A stretch of 64,000 nt of DNA from Glaciihabitans arcticus (GCF_004310685.1 NZ_SISG01000001.1:2108001-2172000); one strand, 5' to 3'. Shown: positions 48,061 to 58,237, counted from the first letter of the stretch. Notes: generated from the letters alone by a model not told the origin. Numbers and translations are program-made.

Positions 48061-49236
48061 ATGGAGGCATCGGAGCTACGCGAACTGTTATCGGTCGAGG
48101 GCCTCGGGCTGCTCGACTCGCTGCCGCCCTATGAGACCACCGCAGACGTCGTGCGAATGGTCGCCGACCTACGCAAGGCCGGGCACTCCCCCGGGCTCGT
48201 GGCCGCCGTTCTCAGCCAGGCCCGACTGCGCGCACGAGCATCCTCAAAATTCGGCCCATTTGCCGAGAGGATGCTGTTCACCGAGGCCGGGCTCGAGCAG
48301 GCAACGCGGCTGCGCGTCGCCGCGATGCACGCGGGGCGCTTCCGCGATGCCGGCCTCACCCGCATCGCCGATCTCGGCAGCGGCATCGGCGCAGACGCCC
48401 TCGCGCTCGCCGCCATCGACCTCGAGGTGACCGCCGTCGAGCGGGATGAGGTCACCGCGGCGATCGCCGCCTACAACCTGGCCGGCTGGCCGAACGCGAC
48501 GGTCGTCAACGGCGACGCCGAGTCGGTCGAACTCGCCGAATTCGACGGCGTCTACCTCGACCCCGCGCGCCGCAACGACAGCAAGCGGCTATCCAATCCG
48601 GCCGACTGGTCGCCCTCCCTCGACTTCGCCTTCGGACTGGGAGAGCGGATGCCCGCGGGCGTCAAGCTCGGGCCGGGCATTGACCGCGACCTCATTCCGC
48701 CCGGCACCGAGGCGCAGTGGGTGTCGGTGGATCGGGATGTCGTCGAGGTCGGCGTCTGGTTCGGCGCCGTGGCCCGACCGGGCGTGGGTCGGGCGGCCCT
48801 CGTCATCGGGGCGCACGGCACAGCCGAGCTCACGGCCGAGCGTGACTCGCCCGACGCGGACACCGGGGACCTCGGCGAGTTCCTCTACGAGCCGGACGGT
48901 GCCGTCATCCGGGCCCGCCTGATCGGCGACCTCGCCCGCTCACTGGGCGCACGAATGCTCGACGACCAGATCGCCTGGATCACCTCACACACCGCAGACG
49001 TCACGCCGTTCGCGCAAGGCTTCCGGGTCGCCGAGACACTTCCCTACGACGAGCGGCGGCTCAAGCAGCTGCTCAGCGCGCGCGGCATCGGCACCCTTGA
49101 GATCAAGAAGCGCGGCATCGACGTGGATCCCGCCCAGCTGCGCAAGCGTCTGTCGCTCAAGGGTGCGGGATCCGCGACCCTCATCCTCACCCGCGCGGCG
49201 GGCAAGCGGATAGCGATTTTGGCGGACCGCCTCTAG
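48061..49236 (+). CDS. Class I SAM-dependent methyltransferase with THUMP-like C-terminus
   Basis: 391 residues. SAM-binding motif ADLGSGIGADALALA at about 100-115, acidic motif TAVERDEVTA, and the catalytic-region motif YLDPARRN. The C-terminal 80 residues (TLEIKKRGIDVDPAQLRKRL) fit the THUMP-like domain found in actinobacterial proteins of this type, suggesting an RNA substrate. Divergent from groES. Its stop overlaps the next gene's stop by four bases (CTAG). Confidence 0.85.
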   Translation: MEASELRELLSVEGLGLLDSLPPYETTADVVRMVADLRKAGHSPGLVAAVLSQARLRARASSKFGPFAERMLFTEAGLEQATRLRVAAMHAGRFRDAGLTRIADLGSGIGADALALAAIDLEVTAVERDEVTAAIAAYNLAGWPNATVVNGDAESVELAEFDGVYLDPARRNDSKRLSNPADWSPSLDFAFGLGERMPAGVKLGPGIDRDLIPPGTEAQWVSVDRDVVEVGVWFGAVARPGVGRAALVIGAHGTAELTAERDSPDADTGDLGEFLYEPDGAVIRARLIGDLARSLGARMLDDQIAWITSHTADVTPFAQGFRVAETLPYDERRLKQLLSARGIGTLEIKKRGIDVDPAQLRKRLSLKGAGSATLILTRAAGKRIAILADRL

Positions 49237-49829
49237 GAGAAGTCGCCCCACATCGCCGCACCGGGGATGATCAGGATGATCGCGAGCCAGAAGAGGCCGG
49301 TGAGGATTCCGAGACCCGCGGCGATGTAACCGGTGATGAGGCCGGTGATCCACATCGCCCGAGCCTGCGGCTGGCGCTTCTGGGCGAGGTGGCCGAGCAC
49401 AACGGCCACAACACCGGGAATGAAGCCGAACGACGCGAAGGTGAGCAGCACAGCGACGATGCCGGTGACCATCGAGGCGATGCTCAGGCCCTGCGGCTGC
49501 ACCGGCGTGGTGACGTAGGTTCCGGTCGTGTAGTCGTAGTTCTGCGTGACCGCGTAGGGGTTGGGCTGCGCGGGGGCGCCATAGGGCGGTGCGGCGGGAG
49601 CACCGTAGGGCGCTGCCGGCGCCGCGTACGGGTTCGGGCGCGGCTCGAACTCCGGGGTGACGGCGGCAGGTGCGGGTGGCGGTCCGGCGGCGACCTGCGG
49701 GGCCTCGGGGGCCTCGGGAACGACGGGTGCTGCCGGAGTTTCAGGCACCTCGGGCGCTACGGCCGCGGGGCTCGCATCGGGCGCGACGGGGATCGGGGGA
49801 ACGTCTTCGCTCTTCTTCTTCGCTGCCAT
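49233..49829 (-). CDS. DUF4190 membrane protein with Pro/Ala-rich N-terminus
   Basis: 198 residues: Lys-rich start, an Ala/Pro/Glu-rich disordered stretch (about 10-75) ending in NPYAAP/APYGAP repeats, then two hydrophobic helices of the DUF4190 type (GLSIASMVTGIVAVLLTF; GVVAVVLGHLAQK) and a third hydrophobic segment near the end. Function unknown. A paralogue lies immediately upstream. Confidence 0.8.
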   Translation of the reverse strand: MAAKKKSEDVPPIPVAPDASPAAVAPEVPETPAAPVVPEAPEAPQVAAGPPPAPAAVTPEFEPRPNPYAAPAAPYGAPAAPPYGAPAQPNPYAVTQNYDYTTGTYVTTPVQPQGLSIASMVTGIVAVLLTFASFGFIPGVVAVVLGHLAQKRQPQARAMWITGLITGYIAAGLGILTGLFWLAIILIIPGAAMWGDFS

Positions 49830-49852
49830 GGCCTGCTCCTCGCGTTAAATGC

Positions 49853-49884
49853 CTGTGGACTCACGCTAGCGCGTGAGTCCACAG
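49853..49884 (-). terminator. Terminator after the upstream DUF4190 gene
   Basis: Perfect 14-bp stem (left arm CTGTGGACTCACGC) with a TAGC loop, 17 bp after the stop at 49902. Confidence 0.85.
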
Positions 49885-49901
49885 TTCAAACAACCTGAGG
49901 T

Positions 49902-50213
49902 TTAGTAACCGGTGTAGCTGTTGCTGTTTGCGGCGGCGATGAAGAGGCCGATCCAGAAGATGGTGAGGATAACGCCGAAGGCGATACCGATGTAGCCGAT
50001 GATGAGGCCGGCGAGCGCGAGGCCGTGGCCCGACTCACCGGTGCGCTTGATCTGGCCGAGGGAGATGTGACCCGTGATGACGCCGGCGAGGCCGATGCCG
50101 ACGAGCGAGGTCACGAGCGAGACGATCGCGAGCGTGTTCGTCTTTCCTGCGGCAACCGGTGCGGCGTAGGGGGTGGGCTCCGGAACGTAGGGCGGCGGCG
50201 TGGTGTCAGACAT
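49902..50213 (-). CDS. Small DUF4190 membrane protein
   Basis: 103 residues from ATG 50213 with an AGGAG ribosome site about 11 nt away. Short Pro-rich tail (TPPPYVPEPTPYAAP), then NTLAIVSLVTSLVG, HISLGQIKRTGESG and LALAGLIIGY, the DUF4190 core. Much shorter tail than its downstream paralogue. Own promoter at 50256-50284. Confidence 0.8.
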   Translation of the reverse strand: MSDTTPPPYVPEPTPYAAPVAAGKTNTLAIVSLVTSLVGIGLAGVITGHISLGQIKRTGESGHGLALAGLIIGYIGIAFGVILTIFWIGLFIAAANSNSYTGY

Positions 50214-50255
50214 GTGGTGTGATGCTCCTCGATGTGCGAATGAATAGGCGGTGCA

Positions 50256-50284
50256 ATAGTGGCACCCAGACGAGGGATAGTCAA
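50256..50284 (-). promoter_or_regulatory. Promoter of the small DUF4190 gene
   Basis: TTGACT (50284-50279), 17-bp spacer, CACTAT (50261-50256). Confidence 0.6.
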
Positions 50285-50313
50285 CGTCCCCTGCCCCCGT
50301 GTTGCGCCGCGCG

Positions 50314-51399
50314 TCAGGCCTGAATGCTGGTGACGGGCAGTGTCGAGTCTGCCCCGAAGCCCGGCGCGGAGGGCGCATGTCCGGCACTGATGAGCTGCGC
50401 GCCGAGCGCCGCGATCATCGCGCCGTTGTCGGTGCAGAGCGAGAGGGGCGGGATGCGCAGCTCGATCCCGGCCTCGTCGCAGCGCTGCGTCGCGAGTTGC
50501 CGCACCCGCGCGTTGGCCACGACTCCGCCGCCGAGGAGCAGGCGCGGCACACCGTAGTCCGCGCAGGCCGCGAGGGCCTTGGTGAGCAGGATGTCGGCTA
50601 CGGATTCGCGGAAGCTGGCCGCGACATCCGCCATCGGCACTTCTTCGTTCGCGTCGCGCTTCTGCTCGACCCAGCGGGCGACGGCGGTCTTCAGCCCCGA
50701 GAAGGAGAAGTCGTAGCGGTGCTCGTCCATGTCTTTGGCGTGGCTGAGTCCGCGAGGAAATCGGATGGCCTTCGGGTTGCCGCCCTCGGCCACGCGGTCG
50801 ATCTGCGGCCCGCCCGGATACGGCAGGCCGAGCAGGCGCGCGACCTTGTCGAATGCCTCGCCCGCGGCATCGTCGATGGTCTCGCCGAGCAGCTCGACGT
50901 CGGAGACCAGGTCGCGCACGAGCAGCAGCGAGGTGTGCCCGCCCGAGACGAGCAGGGCGATGGTCGGGTAGTCGAGCGGGTCGGCGTCGAGTGCATCTGC
51001 ACCCACGTGACCGACCAGGTGGTTCACCGCGTAGAGCGGTTTGTCGAGCGAGACAGCGAGCGCCTTGGCCGCTCCAACGCCGACCATCAGCGCACCGGAG
51101 AGTCCCGGCCCGCTCGTGACCGCTATCGCGTCGAGCTCCTCAAGAGTCACGTTCGCCTCGGCGAGTGCGGCTTCGAGCGCGGGCACAAGCGCTTCGAGGT
51201 GGGCGCGCGCGGCGACCTCGGGCACAACGCCCCCGTAGCGGGCGTGCTCGTCCATCGAGGAGGAGATCACATTGGCGAGCAGCTCGGTGCCGCGCACGAT
51301 GCCGATGCCGGTCTCGTCGCAGCTGGTCTCGATCCCGAGCACGAGAGGCGGTCTGATGCGAGTTGCTTCTCTCGGGTCGAGCACAAAGGGTCCGCTCAT
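50314..51399 (-). CDS. tsaD: tRNA t6A37 threonylcarbamoyltransferase subunit TsaD
   Basis: 361 residues; ASKHA fold with ETSCDETG, the metal-binding [15 protein letters not shown] and [11 protein letters not shown]. It transfers the threonylcarbamoyl group to A37 of ANN-decoding tRNAs. Four-bp overlap with rimI; last gene of the acpS-alr-tsaE-tsaB-rimI-tsaD run. Confidence 0.97.
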   Translation of the reverse strand: MSGPFVLDPREATRIRPPLVLGIETSCDETGIGIVRGTELLANVISSSMDEHARYGGVVPEVAARAHLEALVPALEAALAEANVTLEELDAIAVTSGPGLSGALMVGVGAAKALAVSLDKPLYAVNHLVGHVGADALDADPLDYPTIALLVSGGHTSLLLVRDLVSDVELLGETIDDAAGEAFDKVARLLGLPYPGGPQIDRVAEGGNPKAIRFPRGLSHAKDMDEHRYDFSFSGLKTAVARWVEQKRDANEEVPMADVAASFRESVADILLTKALAACADYGVPRLLLGGGVVANARVRQLATQRCDEAGIELRIPPLSLCTDNGAMIAALGAQLISAGHAPSAPGFGADSTLPVTSIQA

Positions 51400-51866
51400 G
51401 CTGTTTCCGTCTCAGGGGTCGGGATGTGCAGTCTCATGACCACCGCGTCGACGTTGTCGGGCTGGTAGTAGCCGGCGCGCACGGCGATCGGCTCGAAGCC
51501 GAGCGACTCGTAGAGCGCCGAGGCACCGGGGTTGTCGGCGCGCACGTCGAGGAACATCTCGGTGGCTCCCCGCTCGCGGGCCTCCCCGATGAGGGTCTGC
51601 ATGAGCACCCGTCCGAGTCCCTGGCGACGGGCGGACTCCCCCACGGCGATGGTCTGGATATCGGCCTGCTCGCTGCCGCGCGGCGCGAACAGCCCGGCGT
51701 ACGCCTCGACACCCACCCGCGACGCGACGAGGTAGTAGGTGTGCCGGCTCGCGAGTTCCGCGGCCATGTTCTCGGCCGACCAGGCGTCGTTCTCGAAGAC
51801 CGAGGTCTCGATCGCCATGATCGCGTCGAGGTCGTCGGCGTTCGCGCGGCGCAGCTCCCAGCTCAT
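51396..51866 (-). CDS. rimI: Ribosomal protein S18 alanine N-acetyltransferase-like protein
   Basis: 156-residue GNAT acetyltransferase: the acetyl-CoA loop reads [11 protein letters not shown], with [19 protein letters not shown]. Its place between tsaB and tsaD is typical of RimI. Overlaps tsaB and tsaD by 4 bp each. Confidence 0.93.
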   Translation of the reverse strand: MSWELRRANADDLDAIMAIETSVFENDAWSAENMAAELASRHTYYLVASRVGVEAYAGLFAPRGSEQADIQTIAVGESARRQGLGRVLMQTLIGEARERGATEMFLDVRADNPGASALYESLGFEPIAVRAGYYQPDNVDAVVMRLHIPTPETETA

Positions 51867-52483
51867 GCCGTCACCCGCTTGGGGCCGGCGGACATCGTCA
51901 CGTCGGGCGAGCGCAGATACATCGCTTCGTTGCCCGCGAAGGGACGTCCGTGCAGGTAGAGGCCTTCGGCCAGCAGGCCGATGGATGCCCCGGACACAAC
52001 GGCCGCGTCGAGCCGTCGGTACCCGGCGAATCCGTCGACGGCCGTGGCCAGGTCGTCGGGGCGAGCGAGCTCAGGCCCCTGGGTGCGGATTGGAAGCCCC
52101 TGTTCATCGGAACCCGAGTACGCGCTCCAGTACACCTCGCGGCGGCGCGCGTCGGTAACGACGAGGGTGGGCTCGGTGATCCCGAAAGCGATGGCGTCGT
52201 GGCTGACCACAGGGACCACCGGTTTGCCCGCCCCGAAAGCGAAGGCCCGCGCGGCGGCGATGCCGACCCGCAGCCCGGTGAACGGGCCTGGGCCCATACC
52301 GACCGCGACACCGGACAAGGCGGTTACGGCGATGCCGGACTGCTCAAGGCAGGCGATGATGAGCCCGTCGATGACCTCGGCGTGCCGACGCGTGTCGTCG
52401 GAGGAGTGTTCGGCGAGCACCCCGGCATCGCGGTCGACGATCGCGACGCTGGTGCCGGCGGAGGTATCAATGGCGAGGAGCAC
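51863..52483 (-). CDS. tsaB: tRNA t6A biosynthesis protein TsaB
   Basis: 206 residues from GTG; LAIDTSAGTSVAIVD and GMGPGPFTGLRVGIAAA are the family marks. Inactive ASKHA partner of TsaD. Overlaps tsaE by 17 bp. Confidence 0.95.
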   Translation of the reverse strand: MLLAIDTSAGTSVAIVDRDAGVLAEHSSDDTRRHAEVIDGLIIACLEQSGIAVTALSGVAVGMGPGPFTGLRVGIAAARAFAFGAGKPVVPVVSHDAIAFGITEPTLVVTDARRREVYWSAYSGSDEQGLPIRTQGPELARPDDLATAVDGFAGYRRLDAAVVSGASIGLLAEGLYLHGRPFAGNEAMYLRSPDVTMSAGPKRVTA

Positions 52484-52949
52484 TGAGCCAGCCTAGATCG
52501 CTCCACCGTGCGCCGTGGCCTGTGATGGTGACCGTGCGAGGTTCCACACCCTCTTCGGATTCGATTCCGCCGATGGGTCTCACGATGTCGAGCTGCAGCC
52601 AGTCGTCGGTGATGCCGTCGAGCTTGCCCGCTCCCCATTCGACCACAACGATAGAGGCGGCGAAGTCGATGTCGAGGTCGTCCAGCTCGATGGCCGTCGC
52701 GAGCCGGTAGGCATCAACGTGAACGAGCGGAGCACCCGATTCGCGCGGGTGGGTGCGCGCCAGCACGAAGGTCGGGCTGGTCACGGCGCCGCGCACGCCG
52801 AGCGCCGCACCGAGGCCGCGCGTCAGGGTGGTCTTGCCCGCGCCGAGTTCGCCGTTGAGGGTCACGAGATCCCCCGCCCGGAGCTGCGCGGCGAGCAGCG
52901 CGCCCAGCTCGCGCATCGCGTCCGGGGTCGGAATGGTCAGGGTCGTCAT
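52467..52949 (-). CDS. tsaE: tRNA t6A biosynthesis ATPase TsaE
   Basis: 160 residues; Walker A GELGAGKTTLTRGL, SPTFVLARTH, HVDAYRL and VVVEWGAGK. ATPase that resets the TsaBD complex. ATG at 52949 overlaps the alr stop by 4 bp. Confidence 0.95.
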   Translation of the reverse strand: MTTLTIPTPDAMRELGALLAAQLRAGDLVTLNGELGAGKTTLTRGLGAALGVRGAVTSPTFVLARTHPRESGAPLVHVDAYRLATAIELDDLDIDFAASIVVVEWGAGKLDGITDDWLQLDIVRPIGGIESEEGVEPRTVTITGHGARWSDLGWLSAPRH

Positions 52950-54031
52950 GCGCTGTACTCGCGCTGCACACGCGAGCCGATGCGCGCGACGATCTCGTAA
53001 CCGATCGAGCCCGCGGCATCCGCCCAGGCCTGAACGGACGGGGCACCGGTCGCGGGGTCACCGAACAGCACGGCACGGTCTCCGGCCTTCACGGCGGCAT
53101 CGCCGACGTCGACCACGAACTGGTCCATCGCGACGCGGCCAGCGACCGGGTAGATTGCGCCGTTGATAAGCACCTGGCCGGCACCCGACGCGTGGCGCGG
53201 TACCCCGTCGGCGTAGCCGAGCGGGACGAGCACGAGCGTCGTCTCGCGGTCGGTGACGTAGGTGTGGTCGTAGGAGACGCCGCTGCCTGCAGGCACCCGT
53301 TTAGCAGAGACGATCTCACCGCTCAGCTCCATCGCGGGGGTGAGGGGCAGCTCGACGGGCGTCACGAACGGGGAGATCCCGTAGGCGCCGATGCCGATGC
53401 GCACCATGTCGAAGCGGGACTCCGGCAGGTGCAGGGCACCACCGGTCGCGGCGAGGTGGACGAGCTCGGGGTCGAGGCCGGCGGCCCGCGCGGCACCGAG
53501 CATCCGCTCGAAGCGCGCGACCTGGGTCGCGTCGTCCGCACCCGCGAGATGGCTGAAGAAGCCACGCACCCGCAGGTCGCCACGCTTCTCGGCGGCCACC
53601 GCGGCTGCGAAGAGCTCGCCGCAGTCGTCCTCGCTCACGCCGCCCCGGCCGAGCCCGGAATCCACCTTGATGTGCACGTGCGCGGTTCCGGATGCCCCGG
53701 CCACCCGCTCGAGCTGCTCGACCGAGTGCACTCCGATGTCGATGCGCTCGGCGATTGCGGATTCGAAGTCGGCCTCGCCGCCGTGAAGCCAGGCGAGCAG
53801 TGGAGCGTCGATACCCGCGTCGCGCAGGGCGAGCGCCTCGTCGAAGTCGACGACCCCGAACCAGTCGGCGCCGCCATCGAGGGCGGCACGGGCGGACTCG
53901 ACGGCGCCGTGGCCGTAACCGTTGGCCTTGACGACGACCATGGTGTGCGCGGTGCCGATCGCGCCGCGCAGGGTCTCGACGTTGCGACTGATCGCGGCGA
54001 GGTCGATACGGGCGGTGCGCAGCCCGCTCAC
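52946..54031 (-). CDS. alr: Alanine racemase
   Basis: 361 residues, PLP barrel with Lys35 in VVVKANGYGHGA and the second catalytic Tyr in GVSYDHTYV. Makes D-alanine for peptidoglycan. GTG start overlaps the acpS stop (GTGA). Confidence 0.96.
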   Translation of the reverse strand: MSGLRTARIDLAAISRNVETLRGAIGTAHTMVVVKANGYGHGAVESARAALDGGADWFGVVDFDEALALRDAGIDAPLLAWLHGGEADFESAIAERIDIGVHSVEQLERVAGASGTAHVHIKVDSGLGRGGVSEDDCGELFAAAVAAEKRGDLRVRGFFSHLAGADDATQVARFERMLGAARAAGLDPELVHLAATGGALHLPESRFDMVRIGIGAYGISPFVTPVELPLTPAMELSGEIVSAKRVPAGSGVSYDHTYVTDRETTLVLVPLGYADGVPRHASGAGQVLINGAIYPVAGRVAMDQFVVDVGDAAVKAGDRAVLFGDPATGAPSVQAWADAAGSIGYEIVARIGSRVQREYSA

Positions 54032-54381
54032 GACTCGGCCACCACGTAGGCGATGGCCACCCCGGCGTCGTGCGACATGGAGAGGTGAACGCGGGTGATG
54101 CCGCGTTCCTCGGCGAGGGTCGCGGCGGCGCCGGACAGGTGCAGCGAGGGGTTGCCGTGCTCGTCGGAGACGACGCGCATGTCGTGCCAGCGCACACCCG
54201 TCGATACCCCGAGCGCCTTCATAAAGGCCTCCTTGGCGGCGAAGCGGCCCGCGAGGGAGCGCAGGGCGCGACCGTCTCGCTCGTCGTCGGTGAAGAGTCG
54301 TGGCGCCAGAGCCGGCGTACGGGACAGCGCGCGCTCGAAGCGCGCAAGGTCCACGACGTCAACGCCGATGCCGACGATCAC
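54028..54381 (-). CDS. acpS: Holo-[acyl-carrier-protein] synthase
   Basis: 117 residues from GTG; GIGVDVVDLARFERAL and RFAAKEAFMKALG carry the Mg2+-binding Asp and Glu. Transfers phosphopantetheine to ACP. 18 bp after glmS. Confidence 0.95.
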   Translation of the reverse strand: MIVGIGVDVVDLARFERALSRTPALAPRLFTDDERDGRALRSLAGRFAAKEAFMKALGVSTGVRWHDMRVVSDEHGNPSLHLSGAAATLAEERGITRVHLSMSHDAGVAIAYVVAES

Positions 54382-54399
54382 CAGTTCACCGGGAGTGAA

Positions 54400-56250
54400 T
54401 TACTCGACGGTGACGGACTTGGCCAGGTTGCGCGGCTGGTCGACGTCGAGGCCCTTGGCGGCAGCGAGCTCCATGCCGAAGATGTGCAGCGGCACGACCG
54501 CGAGCAGGGGCTCGAACAGCGAACCCGCGAGCGGGATCGGGATGACCTCGTCGGCGAAGGGCAGCACGGCGGCGTCACCCTTCTCCGCGATCGCGATGAC
54601 GCGAGCGCCGCGGGCGCGGATCTCCTGGATGTTGGAGACGACCTTGGGGTGCAGCGAGTTCGGGTCGCGCGGGCTCGGCACCACGACGAAGACGATCTGG
54701 CCGGGCTCGATGAGCGCGATCGGTCCGTGCTTCAGCTCGCCGGCGGCGAAACCCTCGGCGTGGATGTAGGCGAGCTCCTTGAGCTTGAGTGCACCCTCGA
54801 GGGCAACCGGGTATCCGACGTTTCGGCCCAGGAAGAGCACGGACTGCGTGTCCGTCATCCAGTGCGCCAGCTGCTTGATCGACTGGGAGACGACGAGCAC
54901 CTCGTCGATCTTGGCCGGGATCGCCTGCAGTTCTGCGGCGTTCTCGGCGATCTCCTCGGCGGTGAGCGTGCCGCGCGACTTCGCGAGGTGCAGGCCGAGC
55001 AGGTAGAGCGCGGTGACCTGGGCGACGAACGCCTTGGTCGATGCGACAGCGACCTCGGGGCCGGCATGCGTGTAGATGACCGCGTGCGACTCGCGCGGGA
55101 TGGTGGCGCCCTGCGTGTTGCAGATCGAGAGCACCTGGGCGCTGGCGGCTGTCGCGTACTTGACGGCCATCAGCGTGTCCATGGTCTCGCCGGACTGGCT
55201 GATCGAGACGACGAGCGTGCGTTCGTTGAGGATCGGGTCGCGGTAGCGGAACTCGTGCGAGAGCTCGACCTCGACGGGAATGCGCGACCACTTCTCGATC
55301 GCGTACTTGCCGAGCATTCCGGCGTAGGCGGCCGTGCCGCAGGCGATGACGATGATGCGGTCGACGTTCGCGAGCACCTCGTCGCCGATCGGGTCGAGCT
55401 CGCTGAGGTGAACCGTGCCGTCGGTGATGCGGCCGAGCAGGGTCTTGGCGACGGCCTCGGGCTCCTCGCTGATCTCCTTGGCCATGAAGCTCGACCAGCC
55501 ACCCTTCTCCGCGGCGGAGGCGTCCCACGCAATGTCGAACTCCTCGGTCTCGACCGGCTGGCCGTCGAAGTCGGTGACGACGACGGAGTCGGGGCGGATC
55601 GTGACGATCTGGTCCTGGCCGATGGCCACGGCGCGACGGGTGAACTCCACGAAGGCAGCGACGTCGGAGCCGAGGAAGTTCTCACCGTCGCCGAGTCCGA
55701 TGACGAGCGGGGAGTTGCGGCGAGCGCCGACGACGACGCCGGGCTGCTCCTCGTGCATAACGAGCAGGGTGAAGGCGCCGTGCAGACGGGCGACTACGCG
55801 TCGCAGCGACTCGGTGAGGTCACCGGTCTCGCGGTACTCACGGCCGACGAGCAGGGCCGCGACCTCGGAGTCGGTGTCGCTCGTGAAGGTCTCGCCTTCG
55901 GCGAGCAGCTCCTCCTTGAGGGCCCAGAAGTTCTCGATGATGCCGTTGTGGATCAGGGCGAGCTTGCCGTTGTCACCGAGCTGCGGGTGAGCGTTCTGGT
56001 CGGTGGGTCCACCGTGGGTGGCCCAGCGGGTGTGGCCGATTCCGGTCGACCCGTTGCGGATCGGGTCGGACTCGAGGTTGTCGACGAGAACCTGCAGCTT
56101 GCCCGAGCGCTTGCGCGTCTCGATATGACCGTCGGGGTCGATGACCGCGACTCCCGCAGAGTCGTAGCCACGGTATTCGAGGCGCTTGAGGCCCCCGAGC
56201 AGCACTTCGAGACTCTTGTTATCTCCGACGTATCCCACAATTCCACACAT
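54400..56250 (-). CDS. glmS: Glutamine-fructose-6-phosphate aminotransferase (isomerising)
   Basis: 616 residues starting MCGIVGYVG, so Cys1 becomes the nucleophile after Met removal; this fixes the start. Glutaminase domain ([11 protein letters not shown]), two SIS domains ([11 protein letters not shown]), C-terminal [11 protein letters not shown]. It makes glucosamine-6-phosphate, the substrate that GlmM then isomerises. No ribozyme fold is expected in its short leader. Confidence 0.97.
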   Translation of the reverse strand: MCGIVGYVGDNKSLEVLLGGLKRLEYRGYDSAGVAVIDPDGHIETRKRSGKLQVLVDNLESDPIRNGSTGIGHTRWATHGGPTDQNAHPQLGDNGKLALIHNGIIENFWALKEELLAEGETFTSDTDSEVAALLVGREYRETGDLTESLRRVVARLHGAFTLLVMHEEQPGVVVGARRNSPLVIGLGDGENFLGSDVAAFVEFTRRAVAIGQDQIVTIRPDSVVVTDFDGQPVETEEFDIAWDASAAEKGGWSSFMAKEISEEPEAVAKTLLGRITDGTVHLSELDPIGDEVLANVDRIIVIACGTAAYAGMLGKYAIEKWSRIPVEVELSHEFRYRDPILNERTLVVSISQSGETMDTLMAVKYATAASAQVLSICNTQGATIPRESHAVIYTHAGPEVAVASTKAFVAQVTALYLLGLHLAKSRGTLTAEEIAENAAELQAIPAKIDEVLVVSQSIKQLAHWMTDTQSVLFLGRNVGYPVALEGALKLKELAYIHAEGFAAGELKHGPIALIEPGQIVFVVVPSPRDPNSLHPKVVSNIQEIRARGARVIAIAEKGDAAVLPFADEVIPIPLAGSLFEPLLAVVPLHIFGMELAAAKGLDVDQPRNLAKSVTVE

Positions 56251-56258
56251 GAGAGATG

Positions 56259-56264
56259 ATTTTA
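56259..56264 (-). promoter_or_regulatory. -10 box of glmS, leader very short or absent
   Basis: TAAAAT ends 8 nt before the ATG at 56250. Confidence 0.4.
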
Positions 56265-56313
56265 CGGTAACTGGGCGCTCCCTGCGTGACACTGCCGCAC
56301 GACGGCCGCGCAT

Positions 56314-56319
56314 TAGGCT
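56314..56319 (+). promoter_or_regulatory. -10 box of a probable leaderless transcript (coaA)
   Basis: TAGGCT ends 7 nt before the ATG at 56327; the in-frame upstream extension would cross it and overlap glmS. Confidence 0.45.
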
Positions 56320-56326
56320 TGTCGGG

Positions 56327-57292
56327 ATGTCCGAGTCCGCCGTGTCGAATGGCTTCTCCTCCCCATTCCTCGAGATCGATCGCAGCGAATGGGCCGCTCT
56401 CGCGCCCTCGACGAGACTGCCGCTCAGTGAGACGGAACTCGTGCAGCTGCGCGGTCTCGGCGACCTGCTCGACCTTCGCGAGGTGAGCGAGGTCTACCTG
56501 CCGCTCAGCCGCCTGCTCTCGCTCTACGCCTCCGGCGCGCGCAACCTGCACCGCTCGACCACGGAGTTCCTCGGCGCGGCGGGGGTCGTGGAACCGACAT
56601 CCCGCAGCACACCCTTTGTCATCGGCGTCGCGGGCTCCGTCGCGGTCGGCAAGTCGACGATCGCGCGACTGCTGCGCGAACTGCTGGCCCGTTGGGACGA
56701 CACTCCCCGCGTCGAGCTCATCACGACCGACGGGTTCCTCTACCCGAACGCCGAGCTCGAGCGCCGCGGCCTGATGGAACGCAAGGGCTTTCCGGAGTCG
56801 TACGACCGCCGTGCGCTGCTGCGTTTCGTCAGCCAGGTGAAGAGCGGTGCGAAGGAGGTGCGGTCCCCCTTCTACTCGCACCTGCACTACGACATCGTGA
56901 AGGACGCCGAGATCGTGGTGCGCCAGCCCGACGTGCTCATCGTCGAGGGACTGAACGTTCTGCAGCCGGCGACGGCGGGCCACCGACTGGCGGTCAGCGA
57001 CCTGTTCGATTTCACCGTCTATGTGGATGCCCGTACTGCCGACATCGCCCGCTGGTATTCGGACCGCTTCCTGCGTCTGCAGCAGGGCGCGTTCACCAAC
57101 CCACGCTCCTACTTCCACCGCTTCGCGGAGCTGAGCACCGCGGAGGCGGAGGCGAGGGCGCAGGACATCTGGAAGCGCATCAACGAGCCGAACCTCGTGA
57201 ACAACATCCTTCCGACCCGCGCCCGCGCCTCGCTCGTGCTGCGCAAGGACTCGAACCACGCGGTGAGCAGCGTGCTGCTCCGCAAGATCTGA
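56327..57292 (+). CDS. coaA: Pantothenate kinase, type I
   Basis: 321 residues: [12 protein letters not shown] at about 100-111, [21 protein letters not shown], and YSHLHYD are the PanK-I signatures. First step of coenzyme A synthesis, normally inhibited by CoA. Divergent from glmS. Confidence 0.96.
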   Translation: MSESAVSNGFSSPFLEIDRSEWAALAPSTRLPLSETELVQLRGLGDLLDLREVSEVYLPLSRLLSLYASGARNLHRSTTEFLGAAGVVEPTSRSTPFVIGVAGSVAVGKSTIARLLRELLARWDDTPRVELITTDGFLYPNAELERRGLMERKGFPESYDRRALLRFVSQVKSGAKEVRSPFYSHLHYDIVKDAEIVVRQPDVLIVEGLNVLQPATAGHRLAVSDLFDFTVYVDARTADIARWYSDRFLRLQQGAFTNPRSYFHRFAELSTAEAEARAQDIWKRINEPNLVNNILPTRARASLVLRKDSNHAVSSVLLRKI

Positions 57293-57298
57293 GCGGGA

Positions 57299-57706
57299 TT
57301 ACCACACCACCTGCACACTCGAGGGGTGCCTCGGGTCGATGGTGACATTCACACTCGCGCCCTGGCCGAGACGGCCGAGCTGCAGCTGCGGAACCAGGGT
57401 GCTGGTCGAGGCGGGCACGGGAGCGCCGCCCGGCACCATCACGAGCAGTGCGAGTTCGACGAGCACACTCGAGTTGACCTGCATCCCGCCGGCTACCGCC
57501 GAGGTGACGATGGCCGTCGCCGGCACCCGGCGCGAAGCCGAGGTCGGATCCGCTGCCGCGGCCTGCTGGGCGTTCATGGCCGCCATCGTGGCGCTCGCCG
57601 ACTTCATCTTCTGCTGTGCCTCGGCAAGGCGGGCTGAGACGTCGTTGGTGGCATCCATCTCGTTGGTCATCGCCGTGAGCCGGCGGTAGCTGTCGAGTAG
57701 TCCCAT
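57299..57706 (-). CDS. Hypothetical protein (coiled N-terminus, beta-rich C-terminus)
   Basis: 135 residues, no signal peptide or membrane helix. Residues 1-50 are helical and Ala/Met-rich (EAQQKMKSASATMAAMNAQQ, coiled-coil-like). The second half is beta-type (VELALLVMVPGGAPVPA, then GASVNVTIDPRHPSSVQVVW), a pattern common in actinobacterial proteins of unknown function. It lies 2 bp after the next gene and is convergent with coaA. Confidence 0.65.
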   Translation of the reverse strand: MGLLDSYRRLTAMTNEMDATNDVSARLAEAQQKMKSASATMAAMNAQQAAAADPTSASRRVPATAIVTSAVAGGMQVNSSVLVELALLVMVPGGAPVPASTSTLVPQLQLGRLGQGASVNVTIDPRHPSSVQVVW

Positions 57707-57708
57707 GA

Positions 57709-58083
57709 TCAGACCGCCGTGTAGAGCGAGTTGAAGAGGGAGGCGACGCCGGCGTCGGTGCGCAGTCGCGCGCCCCAGCCGTCCTGCGCGAGCTGCCAGT
57801 CGGCGGCGTTCACACCGTGGGCTGCGGCGATCGAGGGCAGCATCGCGGCGTCGTAGTTGTAGACGGCGACGCCCTTAGAGATGGTGACGTAGAGCTGGAT
57901 GTCGACACCGGCGATCGGCGCGAGGTTCTCGGCGGCAGGAGCCGCGGCGACCGGCACCGGAGCGGCTGCGGCCTGGGCCTGCATCTCGCGGGCCTGTGCC
58001 GCCATCTGGTTGGCGGAGTCGATCATGTCGGGTGCGGCGTTCAGCATCGCGCCCATGTCCTTGAAGCTCTTGAGGATGTTCAT
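57709..58083 (-). CDS. Hypothetical protein, partner of the preceding gene
   Basis: 124 residues from ATG 58083. N-terminal helix MNILKSFKDMGAMLNAAPDM, an Ala/Gln-rich linker (AAQAREMQAQAAAA), then a C-terminal domain (GVDIQLYVTISKGVAVYNYD, then WQLAQDGWGARLRTD). No family recognised with confidence. Forms a two-gene unit with the next and is divergent from the LuxR-type gene. Confidence 0.65.
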   Translation of the reverse strand: MNILKSFKDMGAMLNAAPDMIDSANQMAAQAREMQAQAAAAPVPVAAAPAAENLAPIAGVDIQLYVTISKGVAVYNYDAAMLPSIAAAHGVNAADWQLAQDGWGARLRTDAGVASLFNSLYTAV

Positions 58084-58231
58084 GGTGGTGTCTTTCTGGT
58101 TGGGGAGCGCGCCGGGATTTCGGCGCTGCATTCACTCTCGCGGCGACGGGGAGCGGGCGGATGGGCATCCGGTACTCAACATTGCTGTGTCAATTACTCA
58201 GGTGACCCGGCCGTGGCGCCCCGCGGGCCGA

Positions 58232-58237
58232 TATGCT
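58232..58237 (+). promoter_or_regulatory. -10 box of the second LuxR-type gene
   Basis: TATGCT at 58232-58237 would start transcription near 58244, so translation should use the ATG at 58266 (GGGGGCGAA upstream), not that at 58233. Confidence 0.4.

Noticed and set aside
56251-56326. glmS ribozyme or riboswitch upstream of glmS
   Set aside because: Only 76 bp separate the divergent genes and a -10 box ends 8 nt from the start, leaving no room for a leader RNA.
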